Virus record (IMG/VR): IMGVR_UViG_3300047473_000009
Location: 1-48,885 of that record
Source: a virus
Direction: 5' to 3' (one strand)
Length of the DNA: 48,885 bases
The translations under genes and the position numbers were made by a program. Positions 24,056-31,050 of the stretch are shown here, in pieces. Every line of letters starts with the position of its first letter. Position 1 is the stretch's first letter. Below the pieces are notes generated by a model. The model searched no databases and was not told the DNA's origin. It was given only the letters and a program-made list of their open reading frames with translations.

Positions 24056-24466
24056 TTATTCACTTTCACAAGTATTCGAGTAGCGTCGTTTCATCAATTG
24101 GGCAAGCCATTCGACGGCTTGTTCTATGTTCTCAACAGTTAACACTCTATCTAAATGATGAAAAATGTTTTCAGGTTTACCAGCATTCACAACAATCATT
24201 AACTTGTGCGTAGCAAGACCATATCCAAATTCAACATGCCTGCCACCGCTACTAAACATGGTTCCTTTAGGAAGGCACAAGCATATCACAGCATCAGCGC
24301 TATCAATATCGTTTAAATCCATTTGTGCAGCGTCGTTTAAAGACATGCCCTCTTCATTGCCGTGTATCCAATTAGCTGTGCATTTGTGACCAGCTAATTT
24401 TAACTTTTGCTCCCATTCAAGCATTAACTTCATTTCACCGTATGGTGCTGCTAAATATACTTTCAA
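24056..24466 (-). CDS. nucleoside 2-deoxyribosyltransferase-like protein
   Basis: The product has 136 aa and starts at TTG, with AGGAG 7 nt upstream. The N-terminus VYLAAPYGEM, the middle D-L-N-D-I-D-S-A-D-A-V-I and the GGRHVEFGYGLATHK motif (with the catalytic-type glutamate) match the nucleoside 2-deoxyribosyltransferase / DNPH1-like Rossmann family. Such phage enzymes act on nucleotides or free bases, for example to remodel the pool or degrade NAD-derived signals; the substrate cannot be told here. It was the direct downstream neighbour of the helicase before the HNH insertion. Confidence 0.7.
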   Translation of the reverse strand: MKVYLAAPYGEMKLMLEWEQKLKLAGHKCTANWIHGNEEGMSLNDAAQMDLNDIDSADAVICLCLPKGTMFSSGGRHVEFGYGLATHKLMIVVNAGKPENIFHHLDRVLTVENIEQAVEWLAQLMKRRYSNTCESE

Positions 24467-24479
24467 AATTTCGCTCCTA

Positions 24480-24545
24480 TTAGAACTCGCTAGATAATAT
24501 TTCAGGAAATATTCTGCCCTTAATTATCCTATTAACATGCACTCT
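24480..24545 (-). pseudogene. displaced C-terminal end of the helicase gene
   Basis: The minus strand encodes RVHVNRIIKGRIFPEILSSEF and a stop. This matches the intact helicase C-terminus (RVYINRMVKGKILPEILSAEF) at 14 of 21 residues, with many codon-level changes. It has no start, and its first codons overlap the end of the HNH gene. Its stop is followed by TAGGAGC, the ribosome site of the next gene, showing that this was the original helicase end. Confidence 0.9.
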
Positions 24546-25035
24546 TTGAAACAGAACTATGAACAAACTCACCTTGATTTCTAGCTTCGTTATCATAAGC
24601 TCGCTTTGCTTCTTCTGCGGTATCAAACAAACCCAGATTTTTGTGTATCTTATTTAGTTTAATGTAAGCTGCAAACTTGCCGCTTCTTTTTTCAAAGCTC
24701 ACACCTTTGATTTTTAATTTATTGTTACGCTGAAAGCCTCTATTATAACCATTTTCAATTTCTGTCGCTAACCTTAAATTATACCAAGAGTTGTCATCTC
24801 TGATTGTGTTTTTATGATCAATGTCTCTAGGTGGCCACTCGCCTGTCATGTTGAACCAAGCTAAGCGATGTGCTTGGTAAGCTTTACCATTAATGTATAT
24901 TCTCCAATATCCATAATTAGTCAATTTACCAGCTACTTGACCAATTTCATATCTACTAGATGAAATCAGCCAAGTAAAATCGCCGCTAGATTGATCATAG
25001 TATAAAATAGATTTTAAATATTCTTGCGTTAGCAT
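24532..25035 (-). CDS. HNH homing endonuclease with AP2 DNA-binding domain
   Basis: The product has 167 aa. Residues ~1-110 carry an HNH_3 module (QAHRLAWFNMTGEWP; DIDHKNTIRDDNSWYNLRLAT). Residues ~115-155 form an AP2-like domain (GVSFEKRSGKFAAYIKLNKI; LGLFDTAEEAKRAYD). It starts one base after the helicase stop (TAAATG) and ends inside the displaced helicase end. It is a freestanding element inserted at the 3' end of an essential gene. Confidence 0.92.
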   Translation of the reverse strand: MLTQEYLKSILYYDQSSGDFTWLISSSRYEIGQVAGKLTNYGYWRIYINGKAYQAHRLAWFNMTGEWPPRDIDHKNTIRDDNSWYNLRLATEIENGYNRGFQRNNKLKIKGVSFEKRSGKFAAYIKLNKIHKNLGLFDTAEEAKRAYDNEARNQGEFVHSSVSKSAC

Positions 25036-26631
25036 TTAAAATTCTGCCGATAATATTTCAGGAAGTATCTTTCCTTTGACCATACGATTTATGTAAACCC
25101 GTACACGTGCCGGCCTTCGTAGCTCACTAGTAAACTTAATCGCTTCATCTGCTGTAGCCGGCACTTCTCTAGTAGACCTTTGACGCCACCAATTCGCAAA
25201 GAACGATCTATTCTTAGATTGTGGGAAAATGTATTCCTTAAAGCTATTCATGCCGCAAAAATAAGTAGCACAGATATATTCTGGTTTGTCCGCTTTCTGA
25301 TGCTTCTTATATACTACATGATTAACATCAAAGTATTCAATAACCAATGCTTCAGGCTGCTTGATTAATTCCTCAGTGCCAGCGCGTTCTACTATCTTAA
25401 CTTGGAACTCGAATGGTGTTCCGCAAGCATCGCATTTTCTAGCAGAGATATGATTGTAAACGCCGCAAGCATCGCATATTTTTATAGGTAAATCACCAGT
25501 CTTATTGCCCTTCTTATTTGGTATTTGTGGATCATTGATCGGACCTAACCTAGCTGTATTGCGAGCGAAGTCCATAACAAGAGCGTTTACTTTACCTTCG
25601 CAAGGTCTAGTCGCTCGCCCTAACATCTGTACCCACAATCCAACACTCATCGTCGGGCGTAACATGATGATAAAATCTATTCCCTGATGGTTGAAGCCCG
25701 TCGTAAGCTTTCCATAGTTAACGATAGCGCGAAGCTCAAATCGCTTAAATCGTCTAATTGCTGCGGCGTTATGATCAGCGGATTGTTTTGAATGGACGGA
25801 TACGCACTCGACGCCAATCTTGCACAGCATTTCAGCGATATGATTAGCATGTTCAATGCCAGTCGCAAAAATAAGCCATGAACGGCGGTTTTGACCATAA
25901 TAGCAAGCCTCCTGTAAAGCTTTCCATGTTATTTCTGCTTTATCAACTTCGTGCTGAAGCTGACTTGATACAAATTCGCCGCGCTGTATCCCGACGTTTG
26001 ATAAATCTAGCTTTACTTGTGTTGATTTTGGAACAATGGGGCAAAGATAGCCATCGTCAATCAGCTTATTAAAATTTTCCATGCTTGTTAAGTCATGAAC
26101 GACCTCATCCCACAGTTTACCGTCAACGAGCATTCCCATTCCGACGCGAAATGGTGTGGCAGTCAAGCCGATAACTTTTAATCGCGGATTGACAGCCTTT
26201 AGCTCGTTTATGAATTTAAGATACATTGAAGCATCTTCATCGGATATCAAATGAGCTTCGTCTACCCACAATATATCACGATGACCGAAGTTAGTAGCTC
26301 CTATCTTATAAGCGCTTTGAATAGTGCCATAGATGATTGGCGACACAACGTCTTTACGCTTTAAGCCTGCACAATATAAACCAATAGGAGCTTCAGACCA
26401 AACTGATTGGAGAGCTTCAGCGTCTTGCTTTACTAATTCGCTGGAATGCGTCAAGAGCATGAAACGCTGATCCGGCCAAAGCTTCATAGCTTCTCGAATA
26501 AAGATAGCAGGACAAATCGATTTACCAGTTCCAGTAGGCCAGCACAATAAGACGTTGCCTTTACCGCCATTAGAGTAATAGCGCCATAGTGCTGCTAGGC
26601 CGTCAGATTGATATTGGCGTAGTTCGATCAC
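25036..26631 (-). CDS. SF2 DNA helicase with zinc finger
   Basis: The product has 531 aa. Motif I, PTGTGKS; motif II, DEAH; motif III, TATPFR; motif VI, QMLGRATRP. This is the DEAD/ResIII plus helicase-C arrangement of phage replication and repair helicases (Rad25/UvsW-like). At about residue 385 is a four-cysteine zinc finger (CDACGVYNHISARKCDACG). The last 21 codons exist a second time at 24480-24545, beyond the HNH gene. The intact copy present here may be a replacement tail supplied by the HNH cassette. Confidence 0.9.
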   Translation of the reverse strand: MIELRQYQSDGLAALWRYYSNGGKGNVLLCWPTGTGKSICPAIFIREAMKLWPDQRFMLLTHSSELVKQDAEALQSVWSEAPIGLYCAGLKRKDVVSPIIYGTIQSAYKIGATNFGHRDILWVDEAHLISDEDASMYLKFINELKAVNPRLKVIGLTATPFRVGMGMLVDGKLWDEVVHDLTSMENFNKLIDDGYLCPIVPKSTQVKLDLSNVGIQRGEFVSSQLQHEVDKAEITWKALQEACYYGQNRRSWLIFATGIEHANHIAEMLCKIGVECVSVHSKQSADHNAAAIRRFKRFELRAIVNYGKLTTGFNHQGIDFIIMLRPTMSVGLWVQMLGRATRPCEGKVNALVMDFARNTARLGPINDPQIPNKKGNKTGDLPIKICDACGVYNHISARKCDACGTPFEFQVKIVERAGTEELIKQPEALVIEYFDVNHVVYKKHQKADKPEYICATYFCGMNSFKEYIFPQSKNRSFFANWWRQRSTREVPATADEAIKFTSELRRPARVRVYINRMVKGKILPEILSAEF

Positions 26632-26891
26632 TGTTTTAATTGCCTTAGCTTATCTTCACACGCCTTCTTAACATCATCAAAATTATTCCATATACCATCT
26701 ATTCTTTTTGTTAAATGTTTGTGACCTAAATTACTTCGATACGATGCAGTATAGCCAGTCCATTTTTCATAATTTTTGCCCATCCTCATTTCACAAGTTA
26801 TAACAAAATTCCAATTGTGTGTATGAGCACCGTAAATTTTAAAATCAGGTATGGGGCAAAGTAGCTCAATAAAATCTAAACCGGCATCCAT
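26628..26891 (-). CDS. hypothetical early protein (87 aa)
   Basis: The ATG at 26891 is preferred over GTG 26900 because AAAGGG lies about 9 nt before it. It overlaps the end of the RecB-like gene, and its stop overlaps the helicase start. The sequence, with IPDFKIYGAHTHNWNFVITCEM and YTASYRSNLGHKHLTKRIDG, is a compact alpha/beta protein without recognised family. Confidence 0.6.
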   Translation of the reverse strand: MDAGLDFIELLCPIPDFKIYGAHTHNWNFVITCEMRMGKNYEKWTGYTASYRSNLGHKHLTKRIDGIWNNFDDVKKACEDKLRQLKQ

Positions 26892-27712
26892 TCTTGGCAC
26901 CCTTTAGCTATAAACTCATTCGGTATAATACCAAACTTACTACAAGTCCAACTAGTATTCTCAGTAGCCTTAACATTCTTGCAGCTACGGCAGTTACGAA
27001 CCGGGATAGCTCCGTTATGACAAACATCTTTAGCAAAGCAGTATTTACACTCAAAGTACGCGGAATTATCGCTGATCCTAGCAAGAGGTTCACTAGCCGT
27101 AACAATCTCTTCTGCTTTACGCTCTAGCGACTTACCAAGCTCCCAATCAAGCTTTATTGCGGTTACTCGGATATGATCATCGTTCTTATTCTCAGGAAAA
27201 TACAACCCATACTTGATTTGCATCTTTTCGCCATAGCCGGACATTTGGGCAAAATGCTTAGGCTTAGATAACCGCAAACCTTTATCAAGGTAATGAACAA
27301 ACGATTTTGTATTATGTGTTTTCATTTCGAGTAGGAAAGGCTCGCTATACCATGGTGTGATAACAACTCCATCGCAGCTACCGCCATAGTGGCCCATAAC
27401 TCCGCTAACGCGAAACTGCTTACCGCTATCATCAAATCTTTTAACCGTGCAACCAATGCCCTCAAGATAATTAATAAACCGTTCTTCTTCCCTATGCCCT
27501 CGTTTGAATAGCCGCAACATCCGACCGTCAAACTGTTCAAACGCAGCCCAACGAAACTTATACCATAACTTACGCTTGCAATCTTCGCCTATCTCTGAAA
27601 TGCCTAAATGAGTGCGCGGCTCACCAGCTAACGTTTTAACTGACCAGTCTTCGATAGCCTTATTTATATTGTCGGCTATTTCGGTTAGTTGAGTGTGGGT
27701 AAGATCGGTCAT
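26876..27712 (-). CDS. PD-(D/E)XK nuclease, RecB/Cas4-like
   Basis: The ATG at 27712 with GGAAAG upstream is preferred over TTG 27727. The protein of 278 aa has the nuclease core: an early SEIGEDCKRKLWY (helix with cysteine), R-G-H-R-E-E-E, then GGSCDGVV (D), FLLEMKTHN (E-x-K) and a Q-M-x-x-Y motif (FAQMSGYG). Its C-terminus has many cysteines (CKYCFAKDVCH; CRSCKNV; CSKFG), as in Cas4-type Fe-S or zinc-bound nucleases. With the RecA-like ATPase and SSB it forms a phage recombination set. Confidence 0.85.
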   Translation of the reverse strand: MTDLTHTQLTEIADNINKAIEDWSVKTLAGEPRTHLGISEIGEDCKRKLWYKFRWAAFEQFDGRMLRLFKRGHREEERFINYLEGIGCTVKRFDDSGKQFRVSGVMGHYGGSCDGVVITPWYSEPFLLEMKTHNTKSFVHYLDKGLRLSKPKHFAQMSGYGEKMQIKYGLYFPENKNDDHIRVTAIKLDWELGKSLERKAEEIVTASEPLARISDNSAYFECKYCFAKDVCHNGAIPVRNCRSCKNVKATENTSWTCSKFGIIPNEFIAKGCQEWMPV

Positions 27713-27882
27713 TCGGTGACTTTCCAATCGACACGTCTAGTTATAATCCAATTTCCATAATATTCAGATTTTAAAGCATCCTCTATTGATTGAAAACTTG
27801 TAGGTTTCCAACCTTCATAGCCATAGTCTACCCACAATATGATCGGCCCAACTATATCTTTATCGTCTGATTGGGCGGTCAT
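27709..27882 (-). CDS. small hypothetical protein (57 aa)
   Basis: ATG at 27882 follows AAAGGTGAAA, and the stop overlaps the start of the nuclease gene (ATGA). The sequence (MTAQSDDKDIVGPIILWVDY..., WKPTSFQSIEDALKS) has an aromatic-rich beta part and a helix, and ends TRRVDWKVTE. It has the compactness of many small phage accessory proteins. Unknown function. Confidence 0.65.
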   Translation of the reverse strand: MTAQSDDKDIVGPIILWVDYGYEGWKPTSFQSIEDALKSEYYGNWIITRRVDWKVTE

Positions 27883-28029
27883 TTTCACCTTTTTTCTTTT
27901 CTAATTCTTTAAGCAACTCTTTGGAATAATTAGGAAATGTCTCAGAAAGGCTTTTGGCAAAAGCTTTAGGATTTTTAGCGTTTCCTTTTTTATCAAATCC
28001 TTCTTTATAGCTAAGAAGTTTCTGCATTT
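27860..28029 (-). pseudogene. small gene split by a frameshift in an A5 run
   Basis: ATG at 28029 with AGGTGA upstream starts MQK, but in that frame the sequence looks like a shadow. Frame +1 from the A5 run at 28016-28024 reads KLLSYKEGFDKKGNAKNP, then KAFAKSLSETFPNYSKELL, and a charged end, stopping at 27860 within the next gene. Adding one A (A6) would join start and body. It is a mutation, an assembly error or a programmed slip. Confidence 0.5.
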
Positions 28030-28041
28030 CATCACCTATGA

Positions 28042-28083
28042 AAAATGAATGCTGTTAACGAGAGGTATCTTAACAGCATTCAA
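28042..28083 (-). terminator. hairpin terminator inside the early operon
   Basis: GAATGCTGTTAA (28049-28060) and TTAACAGCATTC (28072-28083) form a perfect 12-bp stem with an 11-nt loop. On the minus strand it is followed by ATTTTTC. It lies between the SSB-like gene and the small frameshifted gene and would attenuate the downstream replication genes. Confidence 0.75.
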
Positions 28084-28120
28084 GTTGTTACGTCCTTATG
28101 CTGTATTGTGGACGTAATTG

Positions 28121-28744
28121 CTAGCCCCATGGTGGTTTAGTATCGGTAGCACTAGCTCCCGGTTGCCAAGATGGTTGCGGTTGATTAGCAGCATTAACGG
28201 TAGGAGCAGCACCACCCCAACTATTAACAGGCGGTGTCGTCTGCTGCGCTACTTGCTGTTGTGCAGTATTGCCAAACCCATTGCTAGCCTGTGGCGCAGA
28301 GCCTTTACTCGGTTCATTGCCGTGAATATCGTAAATCTTCTTTACCTCAACGTATCCGCCTTCAGGCTTTTCGGCTGATGGCTCATGGCCGGATTGGAAA
28401 CCAACATCCATAAGACCTTTACCGCCGATCAATTCTTTGCCAGCCGGACCTTCGTTGCTATCATTGGGGAAGGTGACTTTGATAATGCCGGTAGCGTGGC
28501 AAAGTGCAGAAAGCTGTCCTACAGACATCTTGCGTGCGGTCTCGCTAGAATTCCACAAATTATAATTAAAGCGGATTGATCCAGCAGGTGAAGTGAACGT
28601 TACTTCGAATAGCTTCTGACCATCATTGGCCTTAGTCGCCTTTACTTCAGTGTTAGTGATAGTAAAAGGAAACTTGTTTCCCGGTGGATGCTTTCCACCA
28701 GCTTGCATAGGTTCATGTTGTGAGGCGTCGAAAACAAAAGCCAT
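28121..28744 (-). CDS. single-stranded DNA-binding protein, DUF669-like
   Basis: The product has 207 aa. The N-terminal half has the beta-barrel pattern of DUF669-type phage SSBs (FPFTITNTEVKATKANDGQK, FEVTFTSPAGSIRFNYNLWN, then ARKMSVGQLSALCHATGI). The C-terminal half is disordered, Gln/Pro/Gly-rich, and ends KPPWG, an aromatic tip like the protein-binding tip of SSBs, though not acidic. It would coat single strands for the polymerase and recombinase. Confidence 0.78.
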   Translation of the reverse strand: MAFVFDASQHEPMQAGGKHPPGNKFPFTITNTEVKATKANDGQKLFEVTFTSPAGSIRFNYNLWNSSETARKMSVGQLSALCHATGIIKVTFPNDSNEGPAGKELIGGKGLMDVGFQSGHEPSAEKPEGGYVEVKKIYDIHGNEPSKGSAPQASNGFGNTAQQQVAQQTTPPVNSWGGAAPTVNAANQPQPSWQPGASATDTKPPWG

Positions 28745-28761
28745 TCTATGTAACCTTTCTA

Positions 28762-29013
28762 TTACCAGCTTGTTTGCGGTTCTGTCTTAGCGGCTGCTAC
28801 TTGTGGATTATCTTTAGGAAAAGGATCATCATAAAGACCACCAGTAGAGGCAACCTCAATTTCAGGAGTATTCTTATTAAGACGTTTAGTCAAGTTGTGA
28901 ATACGTTCGGAAGTTTCGGTTGAGTAGTTTTTAACATGCCAATGACTACTATGATAATGGTCAATCAGCGCTTTTAACTCATGTTCGGTTAGAATTAGCT
29001 TAAACTTTTTCAT
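28762..29013 (-). CDS. small helical early protein (83 aa)
   Basis: ATG at 29013 overlaps the previous stop (ATGA). Helical N-terminal half (LTEHELKALIDHYHSSHWHVKNY..., RIHNLTKRLNKN) with several histidines, then a flexible end. It is directly downstream of the Acb2-like gene and translationally coupled to it. No recognised family. Confidence 0.62.
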   Translation of the reverse strand: MKKFKLILTEHELKALIDHYHSSHWHVKNYSTETSERIHNLTKRLNKNTPEIEVASTGGLYDDPFPKDNPQVAAAKTEPQTSW

Positions 29014-29231
29014 CCTGTAATCCCCTTAACTGCCCACATAACAGCTTCTTCAGCTTTTGTTTTTGCGATCGAATACTCGCGTCTTGATCCTAGCTGATCA
29101 ATCGTTTGAATAAGGACCAAACCCAAATTCTTAATCCGTATCATATCGGCTTTTTCTTCATCGCTCAGCATGCGATACTGATGGCGTACAGTGTTGTTTA
29201 ACGTTCGTTTATCGTCGGTAGAGTCAATCAT
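29010..29231 (-). CDS. Acb2/Tad1-hairpin-like protein: candidate anti-CBASS cyclic-nucleotide sponge
   Basis: The product has 73 aa. After a short N-terminus the sequence RMLSDEEKADMIRIKNLG, then LIQTIDQL, then SRREYSIAKTKAEEAVMWAV reproduces the Acb2 family pattern: R-x-L-S-x-x-E, a K-x-x-G turn, and a second long helix with R-E-x-S-x-A-x-T-K-x-E-E-A-x-M-W-A. Acb2 proteins form helical hexamers that bind cyclic di- and trinucleotides made by CBASS. It sits in the early operon directly downstream of the ATPase gene, so it would be made at once on infection. The assignment is by remembered pattern, not by search. Confidence 0.72.
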   Translation of the reverse strand: MIDSTDDKRTLNNTVRHQYRMLSDEEKADMIRIKNLGLVLIQTIDQLGSRREYSIAKTKAEEAVMWAVKGITG

Positions 29232-29236
29232 TTTAT

Positions 29237-29902
29237 TTACCTCATCACTTTTAAAATGATCTTACCAAAATCAGGCGGTTCATAATCTGCTAGATCACCA
29301 GTGCGATTACGAGCCAGTATGTCAGCGGTACCATTGCATTGGAAAGCTAACGTTTCGCCAACATTGGGAATTGGTACTCTGGCTAGACGTAAAATACAAT
29401 CATATAAATGTGAAACGCCGCTTGAGCCATTTAATTGTTTACCGGGAAATGCAGGACGGCGCTTTGCATCCTCAGTTAACTCTTCTTTACAAATTAAATA
29501 AAGGTGTTTCTCTTTCATGTAATATAATCGCTGTAGATACGGCATCACATAATCAGCCATTTCGCCATATTGCTGTAGACCGTGAGACTTCTTACTTTCA
29601 TCCAACGCAATATTGCACATTTGGCTAACGCTATCGATAACGAGAGTATCAAAGTTTTTAGTTTCTGCCGATAGCTCAAACCATTTAAAAAATTCGTCTA
29701 TTCTAGCTTTAGTTGGTGCTATCCATGTAGGCATGTTGCTGTTACGCATCGATAGCAAGCCCGGTTCAACTGCTAGCATCACAGGTCTTGGTGACGTTCC
29801 TGATATTGGGGTTTTGCCTGTACCTGGAGGGCCATATACAAGCGCTTTTACTCCAAAAAGTAAAGCAAACTCTTTTGCGGGTCTCAAATCACTCGCTTGC
29901 AT
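29237..29902 (-). CDS. RecA-like ATPase, Sak4/AAA_24-type
   Basis: The product has 221 aa. Walker A is GPPGTGKT at about 24-31. A typical family turn, AVEPGLLSMR, follows, and Walker B is FDTLVIDSVSQM. This short form matches phage Sak4-like single-strand annealing or recombination ATPases that work with a phage SSB, which is encoded close by. The same set also includes the RecB-like nuclease. Confidence 0.82.
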   Translation of the reverse strand: MQASDLRPAKEFALLFGVKALVYGPPGTGKTPISGTSPRPVMLAVEPGLLSMRNSNMPTWIAPTKARIDEFFKWFELSAETKNFDTLVIDSVSQMCNIALDESKKSHGLQQYGEMADYVMPYLQRLYYMKEKHLYLICKEELTEDAKRRPAFPGKQLNGSSGVSHLYDCILRLARVPIPNVGETLAFQCNGTADILARNRTGDLADYEPPDFGKIILKVMR

Positions 29903-29951
29903 CAGCTATGTCCTGTACCATTGCTATAGCAGCAGCTGGCTATTACTATTT

Positions 29952-30509
29952 TCATTTCTTCTTCGCCTTCGGTTCAATGATATCCAACGTTGGCGCGGCC
30001 TCTGTCACTGTTAACATTTCAGCATTAATAATCGCGAGAATAGCCTTAGCGTCCTCGCTACCACTTTCAGCCGCTTCCTTCAATGTTGTGTATTCAGTTT
30101 TGAGAAAATTGGGTGTCCAACTTACTAACCGTTCAGCAATGAAAGAACCTCGGTTTCCTACCTTACTAATTTTATCGAGGCAAGACCAAATCTTTTCGTT
30201 ATCGCTATCGAGCTTGTAGTTATAGTTGTTGACAATCTTGGCCTTAAAACCGTTGCCTAGCTCGACATTAGTTGCACCTTCAGTCTTAGCAGGCACTAGC
30301 TCAACCACTGCGATCTTTCGCAGCATCATTTCTTCTTCTTTGAAATAATCGAGTTGAGCTTTAGCCCATTTATGTAGCATCAGCAGCCCGTCACGATTAC
30401 GAGGATATTTAGCGGCAGCTAGCTTCTTTTCAATATCGTCAGTCAACCATTTCGGTTTAGTACTAGGCTGAATAGCTTCGATTGATTGCGACCACGGGTC
30501 ATTATTCAT
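29952..30509 (-). CDS. conserved phage early protein (185 aa)
   Basis: The ATG at 30509 shares a base with the preceding stop (TAATG) and has GAGGAAATTG upstream. The protein has a helical N-terminal part (WAKAQLDYFKEEEMMLRKIAVVELV), a beta middle with NGFKAKIVNNYNYKLDSDNEKIW, then GNRGSFIAERLVSWTPN and a C-terminal LTVTEAAPTLDIIEPK. Proteins of this plan are found directly before recombination ATPases in many phages, and their role is not known. Confidence 0.7.
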   Translation of the reverse strand: MNNDPWSQSIEAIQPSTKPKWLTDDIEKKLAAAKYPRNRDGLLMLHKWAKAQLDYFKEEEMMLRKIAVVELVPAKTEGATNVELGNGFKAKIVNNYNYKLDSDNEKIWSCLDKISKVGNRGSFIAERLVSWTPNFLKTEYTTLKEAAESGSEDAKAILAIINAEMLTVTEAAPTLDIIEPKAKKK

Positions 30510-30652
30510 TATTCAATTTCCTCATTCTCTCTTTCAACTCGATTAACCGTTTCATCATCCAAGCCAGTTTCAATACTAAACACAAAAAACGCGATAACGA
30601 GCACTGTCAAACCGCAAACCAACCAAAAAATGACGCCAGCCGACTGTTCCAT
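30509..30652 (-). CDS. small membrane protein, first gene of the early operon (47 aa)
   Basis: ATG at 30652 gives MEQSAGVIFWLVCGLTVLVI and AFFVFSIETG, one transmembrane helix, then an acidic tail (VERENEEIE) that reaches the cytoplasm. It ends by overlapping the next start. A possible TTGACA lies 30 nt upstream (30684-30689 on the minus strand), with a weak -10. A membrane peptide made first could affect the host envelope or exclude other phages; that is speculation. Confidence 0.6.
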   Translation of the reverse strand: MEQSAGVIFWLVCGLTVLVIAFFVFSIETGLDDETVNRVERENEEIE

Positions 30653-30785
30653 GATCAAAACGCTAGACGCTTGCTTTTCTCCTGTCAAGCACCAAATTTA
30701 GCTTGCTCGCTCTTTTTTTTTCGTTTAGGCTGATGACTTTCTTGTCGCTTCCATTTTTTGCAGGGGCGAAACAATGAGGTAAAGA

Positions 30786-31016
30786 ATGAAGCATCCGGTT
30801 TACCAATCGGTTATCCGCGATCGCACGAGGCGATTACTTCGCGAATTTCTTAAACTCAAACGCAACACTTTCGGCTCAATAGCTAGAGATACAGAGCTAT
30901 CAGAAACATGGATAGCGATGTTTCACAATAATAAAATTAAGCACACTGATATAGGGCGAGTAGAGCGCTTGCATGATTACGTATCAGATATAAAAATAAA
31001 AGACCTTATTCAATAA
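30786..31016 (+). CDS. HTH DNA-binding regulator (76 aa), divergent from the early operon
   Basis: ATG at 30786 follows GAGGTAAAGA. The helix-turn-helix is in FGSIARDTELSETWIAMFHNNKI, with a basic N-terminus (RDRTRRLLREFLKLKRN). The size and divergent position relative to the minus early operon fit a Cro-like repressor or an autoregulated switch for early genes. The 133-bp gap between them would hold both promoters and operators; I see a T9 run at 30714-30722 but no clear operator repeats. Confidence 0.7.
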   Translation: MKHPVYQSVIRDRTRRLLREFLKLKRNTFGSIARDTELSETWIAMFHNNKIKHTDIGRVERLHDYVSDIKIKDLIQ

Positions 31017-31050
31017 TATTGCCCACACTTAATAGGGCTGTGGGGAAGCA

